Assembly (NCBI RefSeq): GCF_022134585.1
Contig: NZ_JAKNCT010000006.1
Span: forward strand, 62,001-126,000
Origin: Mesosutterella porci
GTDB lineage: Bacteria; Pseudomonadota; Gammaproteobacteria; Burkholderiales; Burkholderiaceae_F
Length of the DNA stretch: 64,000 bases
Direction: 5' to 3'
Below the pieces are notes generated by a model that searched no databases, was not told where the DNA came from, and worked only from the letters and a program-made list of their open reading frames with translations. The position numbers and the translations under genes were made by a program. Shown here piece by piece: positions 27,833 through 36,971 of this stretch. Position 1 is the stretch's first letter, and every line of letters begins with the position of its first letter.

Positions 27833-27938
27833 GCCCTGCGGGGCGGACCGCTGCCCGGGATCCGCGGGCCGGGGCGGCAGCTAAGACCCGAAGCGGGGGC
27901 TTGGCTGCCTTTTTTCTGGCTTCGCCGCGGTCCGAGGA

Positions 27939-28853
27939 TCAATGCTTCTCAGGGGCGGCCTGTATCAGAGCGAGGGCGTGGCGCGATAGCGGGGTCTGCC
28001 GGTCTTCGCACCAGGCGAGCGATAGCTCTATCACCGGACCGGCGTCGGACAGGTGCACGGCTTTGACCGAAGGGGGCACCATGCGAGTGAAAAAGGCGGG
28101 AACCAGCCCGATGCCCTGGCCGCAGCCCACATAGGCTATCTCCCGCATGGTCGTACTGACCTCGTGGCGAATCCGGGGGGCGAATCCAGCAGTTCTGCAG
28201 GCGCCGATGAGCGAGTCCACGAAAAAAGGCGAAATGCTGCGCGCCGGCAGTACGAACTCCTCGCCGGAAAGGTCCGCCAGCCGAATGCGGCCCCGGCCTG
28301 CCAGACGGTGGTCCAGGGGAAGCAGGGCGACGGGCTTTTCCCTGAACAGTAGCGCCCTTTGGATGAAAGGGCTGCGGGGGCGCCCGAAATAACCGGACGC
28401 AAAGGCAATCCTGCCCGACAGCAGCTCGGACTCCGCGTCCCCCGAGTCGATTTCCTTGGTGTAAAGAGCAAGGTCCGGCATGGCCTTCTTCAGCCGGTAG
28501 CGGAACTGAGGCACCCACCCCAGCATGGCTTCCAGAACGGCGCCCACATTGAGCACGCCGCACTGGCCCTCGCGGATCTGCCGTACGGAATAATCGAGCT
28601 TCTCCGCCTCGCCGATCAGGCGCAGCACGTCAGGCATCATCGCTTCCCCGGCCTGGGTCGGGGTGACGCCCCGCGCATTTCTCTGCAGCAGCTTCATGCC
28701 GAGCCTCGCCTCGAGTTCGTCGAGCTGGGCCGACAGCGGAGGCTGGGACATGGCAAGCCTTTTGGCGGCCCGACGAATGCTTTTTTCCTCGACGACGACG
28801 GCAAAAAGCAACAGCTGCCTGATCAGGCGGTAGTCGAAGCGTTTGACGATCAT
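27939..28853 (-). CDS. LysR-type regulator divergent from the LysE exporter
   Basis: A 304-residue LysR regulator with the DNA-binding helix-turn-helix near residues 8-68 (FDYRLIRQLLLFAVVVEE, RLAMSQPPLSAQLDELEA) and an effector domain from about residue 95 (GVLNVGAVLEAM). It is divergent from a LysE-type exporter with an AT-rich 119-base gap, the classical arrangement of LysG/LysE amino-acid export. It is a paralog of the regulator at 22146-23042. Confidence 0.88.
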   Translation of the reverse strand: MIVKRFDYRLIRQLLLFAVVVEEKSIRRAAKRLAMSQPPLSAQLDELEARLGMKLLQRNARGVTPTQAGEAMMPDVLRLIGEAEKLDYSVRQIREGQCGVLNVGAVLEAMLGWVPQFRYRLKKAMPDLALYTKEIDSGDAESELLSGRIAFASGYFGRPRSPFIQRALLFREKPVALLPLDHRLAGRGRIRLADLSGEEFVLPARSISPFFVDSLIGACRTAGFAPRIRHEVSTTMREIAYVGCGQGIGLVPAFFTRMVPPSVKAVHLSDAGPVIELSLAWCEDRQTPLSRHALALIQAAPEKH

Positions 28854-28972
28854 GACGGTATTGAGCGAAGAGTGATTCGGTTCCTTTGCTTCTATGCGAT
28901 AAATTTTGAATCACTGCTGATTTTAATAGTTAATAAAATATTGCGTATATCTAATAAAAACGAATCATCCGC

Positions 28973-29617
28973 ATGTCAAACAGTCTTCTGATGTATGCCT
29001 TTGTGGCGCTGGTCACGAGCCTCACCCCCGGGGCGGGCGTGCTCTATACCGTGAGCAACGCCTTTCGATTCGGAAAGAGCAACGCCTGGCGCTCCCCCGT
29101 GGGCAATGCGCTCGGCGTGGCCTTCATGTCTGCCGTGTCGGCCACCGGGCTCGGGGCGGTCATAGTGGCCAACGCCCTTGCCTTCACGGCGATGCAGGCA
29201 GGCGGAGCTCTGGTGCTGGTCTGGCTGGGATGGAAAAACTGGAAGGCGCCCGCAGTGGATCTCGCGCGGATCGGGCAGGCCGGCAGCCTTTCGGCGGCTT
29301 CCCGGCAGCTGCCTGTGCGGCGGGTGATTCCGAGCGCCGCCGTGCTGCAGGTGTCAAACCCGATGCTGATCGTTTTTCTTCTTTCGCTGATGCCCCCCTT
29401 CATCAGCCGCAGCGCGCCCTATGGGCCGCAGGCAGCGCTGCTGTCAGCGATTTTTGTGCTGATCTGCCTTCTGGTTCATCTCGTCTACAGCTATACCGCC
29501 TGCTTTGCGGGCCGCTATCTCGGGGGGCCGCGCTTCAGCTGGTGGCTCAACCGCATCAGCGCTGTTTTATTCTGGCTTTGTGCGGTCGGCGTGCTGTGGC
29601 ACCTGGCTCGACCTTGA
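28973..29617 (+). CDS. LysE/RhtB-family exporter
   Basis: A 214-residue inner-membrane protein with six hydrophobic segments. The first helices include the family pattern VALVTSLTPGAGVLYTVSNA, then GNALGVAFMSAVSATGL. Members export amino acids such as lysine, homoserine or threonine; the substrate here is unknown. The gap upstream contains the inverted repeat ATTTTA (28920-28925) / TAAAAT (28934-28939), a candidate site for the divergent LysR regulator. There is no clear ribosome site before the ATG. Confidence 0.82.
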   Translation: MSNSLLMYAFVALVTSLTPGAGVLYTVSNAFRFGKSNAWRSPVGNALGVAFMSAVSATGLGAVIVANALAFTAMQAGGALVLVWLGWKNWKAPAVDLARIGQAGSLSAASRQLPVRRVIPSAAVLQVSNPMLIVFLLSLMPPFISRSAPYGPQAALLSAIFVLICLLVHLVYSYTACFAGRYLGGPRFSWWLNRISAVLFWLCAVGVLWHLARP

Positions 29618-29660
29618 CCGCGGAGAGTCCTGAAGCCCTTCCTGCGCACAGAAAGGAGAG

Positions 29661-29683
29661 CCCCCTGGAGGCAAGGGGGTTTT
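29661..29683 (+). terminator. Terminator after the LysE-type gene
   Basis: CCCCCT pairs with AGGGGG around a 7-base loop, followed by TTTT. It lies 44 bases after the stop. The stem could also act weakly on the minus strand for the convergent neighbour. Confidence 0.65.
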
Positions 29684-29705
29684 ATCGCGGCCCGCGCGCA
29701 TGGCC

Positions 29706-30467
29706 TCAGGCGTTAGCGGGGGCGGGCAGAAAGCCGCAGCCCTGCAGGAGCGTCTGCCCTTCAGGAGAAAGCAGCAGGGCCTCCAGCTCTTTTTTGAGAG
29801 ATCCGGGCGCCTTGCCCGTTCTGGGGAAGCAGCCCCAGCAGACGATCTTCGGGCATACGCCGTCCGGAATGGGATGAAGCAGCAGGCCTTCCGCCTTCAT
29901 GCGCTCCGCGGCGCTTTCAAACACCACCGCTGCGTCGATGCCTTCATGGCTGAGCATGAAGTGGGCGCCTGTCTCCCGATCCAGCTGCTCGTCCGTATGA
30001 TTGCCCCCGATCAGGGCCACGGCATGCTGGCCGACAATGCGTGAGCCCAGCCGCCCGGGGAGCGCCTTGGCGATGTTTTTGAAAAGCAGGGCGGACCAGT
30101 CGCCTTCGGGCGAAACGCGCGGAGTGCTCATGCCGATCGTTGTGGAAGGATCGCAGAGGATATCCGCCCAGTCCTGGTTCTGGAAGCGGCGTTCGCTGCG
30201 TGTGGCGACAACCAGCCGGTTGCCTGCGAAGGCAAAGAGTTCGTGCGCTTTCACGGCTTTCTGAAGCGCGGCCGGGGAGGCCTCGTCTGCGGAGCAGAAG
30301 ACATCGCAGGGCATGAGTCCCTCGATGTCAGTCCGCAGGGCTCCGGACTGACCGAAGGTGAGCTGAAGCGAACAGCCGCTTTTTTCCTTGAACAGCGGCG
30401 CGATTTTTGCAAAAGCGTCCTCGAAGCTGGCGTCGGCGAAAACCGCGAGAATTTCTGGCTGAGTCAT
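29706..30467 (-). CDS. ModA-like substrate-binding protein without signal peptide
   Basis: A 253-residue protein with the fold of molybdate or related oxyanion-binding proteins: ILAVFADASFEDAFAKI, the FGQSGALRTDIEG loop (residues about 38-50) and DVFCSAD. The later GIDAAVVFESAAERM and the C-terminal GCGFLPAP match the ModA family. Unlike normal ABC-transporter binding proteins, it has no signal peptide and begins directly with the first strand (MTQPEILAVFADA). It is therefore expected in the cytosol. Its ATG overlaps the glnD stop by four bases (ATGA), so it is cotranslated with glnD. No ModB or ModC genes are nearby. A sensing role linked to GlnD is possible but unproven. Confidence 0.7.
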   Translation of the reverse strand: MTQPEILAVFADASFEDAFAKIAPLFKEKSGCSLQLTFGQSGALRTDIEGLMPCDVFCSADEASPAALQKAVKAHELFAFAGNRLVVATRSERRFQNQDWADILCDPSTTIGMSTPRVSPEGDWSALLFKNIAKALPGRLGSRIVGQHAVALIGGNHTDEQLDRETGAHFMLSHEGIDAAVVFESAAERMKAEGLLLHPIPDGVCPKIVCWGCFPRTGKAPGSLKKELEALLLSPEGQTLLQGCGFLPAPANA

Positions 30468-33079
30468 GAATGTTGTTCCTCTGGCTGGGGAAAAGGATCA
30501 GGCTTTTTCCCCTCCTGCGAGAGCGGCGCCGCGTCGGGCGCAATGCTCTCTACAATTTCTCTGCTTATCTTAAGGCATTCGGCTGGATCCTTAAGTGGCG
30601 CGCCGTCAATTTGGAAGATGTCCTCGGCTCTCTCGCCAAGCGTGGAGATCCGGGCAGTCTGCAGATTGACGCCGGAGCGGGAGAGCACGCTCGAGATGGT
30701 GTAGAGCAGTCCGGGCCGGTCATTGCAGACGATGGAGAGCAGCCAGCTGTTGCCCAGGGCGTCAGGCTCGATGAGAACGACCGGACGGATGGGGAAGTGC
30801 CGTGAATGTCTCGAAAGGGGGCCGAGCTTCACCGGCGGCAGAGGCTTGTCCGAGGAAAGCGCGCGGCTCACGGTCTCGGCGATGGCCTGCGCGGCCTCCT
30901 GCGGATCCGGACGCCTGCCGAGATCCATGACCAGGAATGTATCTAGAGCCCGCCCGTCGCGGGTGGTGTGTATCCGGGCGTCGAGCACCGAGGTGCGGCA
31001 CCGCTGCAGGCAGCCCACCAGCGTGGTGAAAAGGCCTGCGCGGTCCGGAGCGCAGACGAGAACCTCGAGGCCTGAGAGCCTGGGGGCGGGGCGCGCCCGC
31101 ACCAGGGCCCCGCTGCCCGGCCAGGACGATAGCGCCGATGCGTGCCAGGCAATATCCTCGGCCGAGTGGCGCAGGAAATAGGCCACGTCGAGAGAGGCCC
31201 ATATTTTTTCGCACTCCTCGGTCGTGACTCCTGCGCTGCGGGCGAGATCCAGAGCCGCGGCCTTGCGCAGCTCGAGCAGCGAGCTGCGCGTCGGAAGGTT
31301 TCCGCCGAGCTGGGCGAGCGTGGCCCGGTAGAGCTGCTCCAGCAGCGCTCCCTTCCAGTCGTTCCAGACCTTGGGGCCAGTTGCCCGGATGTCGCAGACC
31401 GTGAGCAGGTAAAGAGCCTTGAGCCGCTCCGAATTCTTGACGACCGAGGCGAAGGCTTTGATAACTTCGGGATCGGCGATGTCCTGCTTCTGCGCGACGT
31501 GGCTCATTGTGAGGTGCTCGCGCACGAGAAACGCGATGAATTCCGTGTCCTCACGGCTGATTCCGCACGCCTCGCAGAAGGCGCGGGCATCGGTTTCCCC
31601 GAGCAGCGAATGGTTCCCTCCCCGGCCCTTTCCGATGTCGTGAAAGAGTGCGGCGACAATGATCCGCCAGGTCTCGGGCAGCTCACCCATGATTTCCGAC
31701 AGGAGGGGGAACTCGTGGGCGTGCTCGGCGTAGACAAGGTGCCGCAGACCGCGGATCACCTGTATGGTGTGCTGGTCGACGGTGTAGACATGGAAGAGGT
31801 CATGCTGCATCTGGCCTTCGACCCGGCTCCAGGCAGGCAGGATGAGCGAGAGCACTCCCCAGGTGTTCATGGCGTGCAGCGTCCGGTAAACCCCAGTGGG
31901 CAGTTTCAGAATGCTGAGGAAGACCGAGCGGCTCTGCGCGTCGGCCGCAAACCGGGCGTGAGGGTTGTGGACGGCGTGCCAGAGCTCGCGCACCAGGCCG
32001 ATGGACGGACGCTGCACAAGAGGGTTCGTCGCGCGCAGATAAAAGCCTCGAAGGATGTTAACGAGGCTGTCATCGAGCGCGCCGCGGCGGCGCAGGTCGA
32101 GCTCCTCGCCCCGGGCCTGGAAGACCTCGTCGATGGGCACCGCTGGAGCCGAGGAGCGCCCGGCGAACCGGTCCGAGAGCGCCTGCAGCTGGATCAGGCA
32201 GAGCTGGATCACGGACTTGGCGTTCCGATAGTAATCCTTCATCAGCATTTCAGAGGGGCGCAGGTCGCCTGAGCCTTCGATTCCCATGGAGCGCGCGACA
32301 GCGTTCTGAAGGTCAAAAAGGAGACGGTCCTCGTGCCGTCCGGCCGCAAGGTGCATCTCTATGCGCAGACGCTGCAGGAACATCAGGCAGCGGCGCATGG
32401 CCTCAGCCTCCCGGGTCGTGATGAGGCCGTTGACTGAAAAATCGTAGAGTGAATCCCCGAAGCCCGAGGCGCGGGCGATCCAAGCGAAGACCTGCAGGTC
32501 CCGCAGTCCGCCTGGATTCTCCTTGACATTGGGCTCGAGCGCATACGGGGAGTCGCCTGTGCGCGCGTGCCGCTGGTGCATCTCCAGCATCTTGTCCCGG
32601 AAAAAGTCCCGGGGGACGAGCCGCTCGAGGAACTCGCTTTTCATCAGCGAGTAGAGTTCGCTGCTGCCTCCGATCAGGCGTGATTCAAGCAGAGCGGTTG
32701 CCACTGTGATGTCGCTGCTCGCCTCGAGGCACTCCCGAACCGTTCTTTCCGTGGCGCCTACCGTGAGTCCGAGGTCCCAGAGCGAAGTGAGGAAGGAGCC
32801 GACCGGCGCGCGCTGCTCTTCGCTCCAGTGCTCGGGCACCAGCACGAGGATGTCGAGGTCGGAGTAAGGGAACATTTCTGAGCGGCCGTAGCCTCCTACC
32901 GCCACCAGGGCCAGAGTCTGGGGCAGCCCCTGGGCGGCGGCCTGGCGCATGACGGCCTGGTCGGTGATGGCCGAGAGCCTGTTCAGCAGGGAAGGCGCGT
33001 CCCCGCTGTCTTTGAAAACACTGAACGCGTGGGCTCTTTCCTGATCAAAACGCCTGCGGTTTTCGGAGAGAATTCTCAT
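30464..33079 (-). CDS. glnD: [Protein-PII] uridylyltransferase GlnD
   Basis: An 871-residue bifunctional enzyme that uridylylates and deuridylylates PII proteins in response to glutamine, setting the nitrogen status. The nucleotidyltransferase domain shows GGYGRSEMFPYSDLDILVLV (about residues 62-82), followed by the linker. The HD hydrolase domain has FHDIGKGRGGNHSLLGE (about residue 490). Two ACT domains follow at the C-terminus (from about residue 690, GLEVLVCAPDRAGLFT, and SIVCNDRPGLLYTI). All domains are intact. It overlaps the downstream ModA-like gene by four bases. Confidence 0.95.
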   Translation of the reverse strand: MRILSENRRRFDQERAHAFSVFKDSGDAPSLLNRLSAITDQAVMRQAAAQGLPQTLALVAVGGYGRSEMFPYSDLDILVLVPEHWSEEQRAPVGSFLTSLWDLGLTVGATERTVRECLEASSDITVATALLESRLIGGSSELYSLMKSEFLERLVPRDFFRDKMLEMHQRHARTGDSPYALEPNVKENPGGLRDLQVFAWIARASGFGDSLYDFSVNGLITTREAEAMRRCLMFLQRLRIEMHLAAGRHEDRLLFDLQNAVARSMGIEGSGDLRPSEMLMKDYYRNAKSVIQLCLIQLQALSDRFAGRSSAPAVPIDEVFQARGEELDLRRRGALDDSLVNILRGFYLRATNPLVQRPSIGLVRELWHAVHNPHARFAADAQSRSVFLSILKLPTGVYRTLHAMNTWGVLSLILPAWSRVEGQMQHDLFHVYTVDQHTIQVIRGLRHLVYAEHAHEFPLLSEIMGELPETWRIIVAALFHDIGKGRGGNHSLLGETDARAFCEACGISREDTEFIAFLVREHLTMSHVAQKQDIADPEVIKAFASVVKNSERLKALYLLTVCDIRATGPKVWNDWKGALLEQLYRATLAQLGGNLPTRSSLLELRKAAALDLARSAGVTTEECEKIWASLDVAYFLRHSAEDIAWHASALSSWPGSGALVRARPAPRLSGLEVLVCAPDRAGLFTTLVGCLQRCRTSVLDARIHTTRDGRALDTFLVMDLGRRPDPQEAAQAIAETVSRALSSDKPLPPVKLGPLSRHSRHFPIRPVVLIEPDALGNSWLLSIVCNDRPGLLYTISSVLSRSGVNLQTARISTLGERAEDIFQIDGAPLKDPAECLKISREIVESIAPDAAPLSQEGKKPDPFPQPEEQHS

Positions 33080-33473
33080 GGCCGGCTTCCTTGCTGAGGC
33101 TTTGGACGATGCCGCGCCTCAGCCCCATGGCGCTTTCCGGTCGCGGGGTCGGCCCTTTGCAGAAAATAATTTCTAAGGGCGGCAGGCGGGCCGGTTCGGC
33201 GCAAATCTGACATAGCCCGCCGGAGGGCGGGCAAAGAATGCTTCACAACGTGATCAAGTGTACTCAAGCCGGCTTCCCGCGGGGGCTTGAGCAGCGTTCC
33301 GGCGCCCTTCGGGGCGGACCCAGAGCGCAGGGGCCGGAGCGGCCTGAGCCGGCATTTTCTCCCGCGCCGGATCCTGGGCGGTCGGCCAGGTCCTACAATA
33401 AGAGCTTTTATTTAGTGCTTAGCTTTAGCTTCGGGAGCAGGCTCTGCGGCTTCCGGACTCTTTCAGACCTATC
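33080..33473. other. Gap between divergent glnD and an EamA gene
   Basis: A 394-base divergent gap. It holds a GCCCGCC / GGCGGGC stem-loop near 33213-33230 without a T tract. The AT-rich segment TACAATAAGAGCTTTTA near 33394 resembles a -10 region for the EamA gene. A 63-codon minus-strand frame that overlaps the glnD start has no recognisable product. I see no RNA gene. Confidence 0.5.
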
Positions 33474-34361
33474 ATGACTACCCATCTCGCCGGCCCTCTC
33501 TACATTCTTGTCAGCGCTTTGTTCTTTTCCGTCACGGGCACCCTCCAGGCGCTTGCTCCCTCCGGGGCGACACCCTGGGTCGTGGCCGAGGTGCGCATGC
33601 TGGGTTCGGCTGTGGTCCTTTTTCTCTGGTGCCTTGCGGCCGGGAGGCTGCCGCGGCTGACGAAGAACCTGCCCTGGAAGGCCATCCTTGTCTGTTCTTT
33701 CTGCACCTGCTGCTACCAGATTTTCTTTTTCTACGGGGCTTTGAAGCTCGGGGTCGCGGTGGGCACCGTGGTCTGCGTCGGCGCAACTCCGGTGATGTCG
33801 GCCGTGATTGCACGGATTTTCTTCGGCCAGAAGCCCCGGCCGGTCTGGTATCTGGCCACGCTCATTGCCGTGGCGGGCATCGCGCTGCTTAATGTGAAGA
33901 GCTTTCAGGCCGGCAGCCTCGGGTGGGTGATTTTCCCGCTTCTCGGCGCTTTCGTTTACGGCATTTACATGAACGAGAGTCCGCAGGTCTCAGCCGGAAT
34001 GGAGCCCGAGGCCGGCATCATGATCTCGCTTTTCATCATTTCGATCGCGCTTCTGCCGGCGCTTTTTGTTTTCCCCGCGGACTGGATCTGGGGCAGCGCC
34101 CGCGGACTGGGCGTCTGCGCGGCTTTCGCGCTTGCGGGCGGCATAGGCTTCGGGCTGTTTTTCATGGGCATGAAGACGACGACGCCCGTTGTTTCCGCGA
34201 CGCTCTCGCTGGCCGAGCCGATGGGGGCCGCCTGCTGGGGGATTTTTCTGCTGGGCGAGGACTGCAGCCTGCCCACGCTGGCGGGCATTGCGCTCATCCT
34301 TGCTTCGATCGTGCTGCTTATCAGGGACGGAGCGAAGGCGCAGAAGCAGGCCTCGTCCTGA
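33474..34361 (+). CDS. EamA/DMT-family transporter
   Basis: A 295-residue drug/metabolite transporter with ten predicted membrane helices in two EamA halves. Characteristic segments are ILVSALFFSVTGTLQALAP in helix 1, AVVLFLWCLAAG, then GVAVGTVVCVGATPVMSAVIA at the end of the first half, and TPVVSATLSLAEPMGAACWG in the second. It probably exports a metabolite, but the substrate is unknown. It converges with a DUF4261 gene. It is not closely similar to the EamA gene at 10713. Confidence 0.8.
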   Translation: MTTHLAGPLYILVSALFFSVTGTLQALAPSGATPWVVAEVRMLGSAVVLFLWCLAAGRLPRLTKNLPWKAILVCSFCTCCYQIFFFYGALKLGVAVGTVVCVGATPVMSAVIARIFFGQKPRPVWYLATLIAVAGIALLNVKSFQAGSLGWVIFPLLGAFVYGIYMNESPQVSAGMEPEAGIMISLFIISIALLPALFVFPADWIWGSARGLGVCAAFALAGGIGFGLFFMGMKTTTPVVSATLSLAEPMGAACWGIFLLGEDCSLPTLAGIALILASIVLLIRDGAKAQKQASS

Positions 34362-34409
34362 GGCCGGGCCGCTGTCGGCAAAGGACAGCGGCGCCGTGCG
34401 CGCCGGGCT

Positions 34410-35183
34410 TCAGTAGGCGATTTTGAGCGAATTGCCGTCCACGGCGCGCCCCGGGCCGTCCGTGATCGGGAAGCTTTCGCCCTCTTTCTGGCCGATCGTA
34501 TCGCCCGCCTTGAGCCTGACGTGATAGTCGAGCATGTAGGTCGCAGCCGTCACCATCAGGTTGAAAATGTCCTGCGGCTCGTGCAGCGAGCGGATTACCT
34601 CCACCTCCCGCGCTCCGAGCCTGGCCAGGCCGAAGGTGTAGCCGTTCATGCATTCCCCGTCCTCGTGGGGATAGAGCCCGAAGTAGACGAGGTTCATCAC
34701 GGGCACCCGGCCCCGGCGGCAGTCCGCTTCTGCGTTCGTTTTATAAAAGAGGGGTGACATGAAGGTTCCGGCTGTGAGGACGCCGCAGGCGGCCGCCTGC
34801 TTGAGAGCGCTCGCCGTGAGCTTCACGGCGAGGCAGCCGGCGTCAAGCGGTTCGTGCCCGTTGTGCTGGACGCTCACCGTCACATAGGCCTGATGGGCTT
34901 TCGCCGTCTCCTGGGCCTCGGGCCACAGGTAGTTGGTCTGCGCCTGGCGCTGCGCTCTGCCGTCGGGAACGGGCACGGGCGTCATGGCGACGCAAACCAT
35001 CATGCCGTCGATCAGCGTCACGAGCGAGCCGTTTTCTTCTCCTACGTCCGAATCCTCGGTTTCAAAGCCCCAGTCAGCCTTCAGGTTCTGGGCGTATTGT
35101 TTTGCGGAAAACTCGGGTCTTGCAAGCAGGACCACCGTCTGGGTGGCGGGGTTGTCTTTCGGCGCCTTTTTGTCTTCAGCCAT
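34410..35183 (-). CDS. DUF4261-family protein
   Basis: A 257-residue predicted cytosolic protein of the DUF4261 family, of unknown function. The family's features are visible: LLARPEFSAKQYAQNLKADWG near the start, the GSLVTLIDGMMVCVAMTPVP segment with Pro-rich loop, HQAYVTVSVQH, the middle MNLVYFGLYPHEDGECMNGY with GLARLGAREVEVIRS, and the C-terminal GDTIGQKEGESFPIT. I chose the ATG at 35183. A start at 35300 would add 39 Arg/Cys-rich residues that look like read-in. Family members in other bacteria often sit near secretion or stress genes, but here no partner is evident. Confidence 0.65.
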   Translation of the reverse strand: MAEDKKAPKDNPATQTVVLLARPEFSAKQYAQNLKADWGFETEDSDVGEENGSLVTLIDGMMVCVAMTPVPVPDGRAQRQAQTNYLWPEAQETAKAHQAYVTVSVQHNGHEPLDAGCLAVKLTASALKQAAACGVLTAGTFMSPLFYKTNAEADCRRGRVPVMNLVYFGLYPHEDGECMNGYTFGLARLGAREVEVIRSLHEPQDIFNLMVTAATYMLDYHVRLKAGDTIGQKEGESFPITDGPGRAVDGNSLKIAY

Positions 35184-35281
35184 CAGCTCTCTCGAATACA
35201 GGAATGAGGTCAGGAGGGCATTTTGACATTTTCCGCCGCCGCAGGGAAGGGCGCGCTCCGGCCCCGGGGCAGCTCGCCGGC

Positions 35282-35315
35282 AAAAAAAGCCGGCCCGCAC
35301 AGAGGCGGGCCGGCT
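35282..35315 (-). terminator. Terminator of the DASS transporter gene
   Basis: On the minus strand AGCCGGCCCGC pairs perfectly with GCGGGCCGGCT around a 6-base loop and is followed by seven T residues. It lies 20 bases beyond the stop. Confidence 0.85.
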
Positions 35316-35334
35316 GAAGATCGTGTTCGCGTGA

Positions 35335-36840
35335 TCAGTCGAGCACGAGCATCACGCCGCCAATCACCAGAATGGCAACGATATTGATGATTAAGCCCGC
35401 CCGCAACATGTCAATGATGCGGATCTTGCCGGTGCCGAACACAATGGCGTTCGGAGGCGTGGAGATCGGCAGGATGAAGGCTGCGGAGGCGGCCAGCGCC
35501 GTGCCCATAAGGATCGGCTGAGGCGGCAGCCCCAGGGCCTGGGCCACGGCCGCGAGCAGCGGCATCATCATTGCGGCCAGCGCGGTGTTGGAGGTGACGC
35601 CGGTTGCGAATGTGACGATGGTGATGACGCCAAAGAGCACCGCCGGGAACGGCGAGCCCGCCAGAACGGACACCTGGGCTCCGATCAGCTGCGCCACGCC
35701 GGTGTGCTGGATGGCGGAGGCGAGGGACAGGCCGCCGCCGAAGAGCAGGAGCACGTCCCAGGACACGGCCTCATTGGCGGTCTTCCAGTCCATGGCCATG
35801 GTGCCCTTGCGGTCGACCGGAATCATGAAGGTGAGAACGCCCATGCCCATCGCGATGACCGCGTCGGTAAGGTACCTGAAGGGGCGGAACCCGTCAATGT
35901 CGATCGCACGCAGGGTGCTGCCGGAGAACCACAGAATGGCGGCAACGAGGAAGCACGCCCCGACGGCGATCTCGCCGTGGGAGAGGCGGCCCATGCTGCG
36001 CAGCTCGTTTTTCACCCAGGCCTTTCCGCCGGGAATCTCACCGCCGATGTCGCGGAACATGACGCTGGTGAGAATGAAGAACGCTGCGAAGAACATGATC
36101 AGTGTGACTGGAACGCCCACCTTCATCCAGTCCATGATGCTCACGGTCTGGCCGTACGTCTGCTCCATGAAGCGCATGTAGATGCCGTTAGGGGGAGAGC
36201 CGATCAGGGTGGCCATGCCGCCGATGGAGGCGCCGTAGGCGAGGCTGAGCAGGATGCACAGCGAAAAGTTATGCTCCTGGCGGGCGCTGTCAGGGTCATT
36301 GCCGCTTCTTGTGGAATGAACGAGCGCGATCAGGGCCATCGCCACAGGAACCATCATGGCCGCCGTCGCCGTGTTGCTCATGAAGGCTGACAGGAAGGTC
36401 GTTGTGAACATGAGCCCGAAAGTCATCTTTCTGGGAGTGGTCCCGATGATGCTCATGACGAACAGGGCAATCCGGCGATCGAGCCCCCAGCGCATGACGC
36501 CGCCGGCGAGCAGGAATGCCCCCATGAATAGAAACACCGTATCGGATGCGTAGGGGGCCATGGCGGCCGATACTTTGGAAATCTGGAAGAGCGGGAAAAG
36601 CACCATCGGGAGCATCGAGGTGACTGCGATAGGCACCGTTTCAAAGCACCACCAGATGGCCATCCAGACCAGAACGCCGAGACAGGCGCGGCCGGCTGAG
36701 GAAAAAGTTGCGATGCTGCCGTCAGCCATCGTGTAGGTCGACGGCATCGAGAAGTAGATCAAGGCGCACAGCAGAGGCCCGGCGATCATCGACCCATATC
36801 GCATCAACAGATATCGCTGCTGGGCGGTTGTGTCAGACAT
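35335..36840 (-). CDS. DASS/SLC13-family sodium:dicarboxylate (anion) symporter
   Basis: A 501-residue inner-membrane transporter of the DASS family, which moves C4-dicarboxylates, citrate or sulfate with sodium. Both signature Ser-Asn-Thr sodium sites are present: AFMSNTATAAMMVP in the first half and ATGVTSNTALAAMMMP in the second. The C-terminal ISTPPNAIVFGTG segment matches the family. I chose the ATG at 36840, where TTTGTAG precedes it; a start at 36930 would add 30 non-family residues. The upstream FNR/ANR box suggests use of dicarboxylates such as fumarate or succinate without oxygen, which is inference. Confidence 0.86.
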   Translation of the reverse strand: MSDTTAQQRYLLMRYGSMIAGPLLCALIYFSMPSTYTMADGSIATFSSAGRACLGVLVWMAIWWCFETVPIAVTSMLPMVLFPLFQISKVSAAMAPYASDTVFLFMGAFLLAGGVMRWGLDRRIALFVMSIIGTTPRKMTFGLMFTTTFLSAFMSNTATAAMMVPVAMALIALVHSTRSGNDPDSARQEHNFSLCILLSLAYGASIGGMATLIGSPPNGIYMRFMEQTYGQTVSIMDWMKVGVPVTLIMFFAAFFILTSVMFRDIGGEIPGGKAWVKNELRSMGRLSHGEIAVGACFLVAAILWFSGSTLRAIDIDGFRPFRYLTDAVIAMGMGVLTFMIPVDRKGTMAMDWKTANEAVSWDVLLLFGGGLSLASAIQHTGVAQLIGAQVSVLAGSPFPAVLFGVITIVTFATGVTSNTALAAMMMPLLAAVAQALGLPPQPILMGTALAASAAFILPISTPPNAIVFGTGKIRIIDMLRAGLIINIVAILVIGGVMLVLD

Positions 36841-36957
36841 TTTTGTAGTCCTGTAAATATTGAGGGGCAGGAATGATTTCCCGTTGAGGGCCGGCTGATC
36901 GGCCGTGAATCGGGGGAAACTCAGATACATCTTCCCTCATCGTCAGGCTTTTATTCT

Positions 36958-36971
36958 TTGATTTGGATCAA
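36958..36971 (-). promoter_or_regulatory. FNR/ANR-type box upstream of the DASS gene
   Basis: TTGATTTGGATCAA matches the consensus TTGAT-N4-ATCAA exactly. Its centre lies about 125 bases upstream of the DASS start codon. An activating position would place transcription start near 36923. It also lies 137 bases upstream of the divergent Sel1 gene, whose own gap contains a TTGATCAA half-site pair at 37041-37048. Confidence 0.75.

Noticed and set aside
33076-33267. 63-residue minus-strand frame overlapping the glnD start
   Set aside because: Rich in Arg and Pro with no domain. It overlaps the glnD start by four bases only by chance, and glnD needs no partner there.
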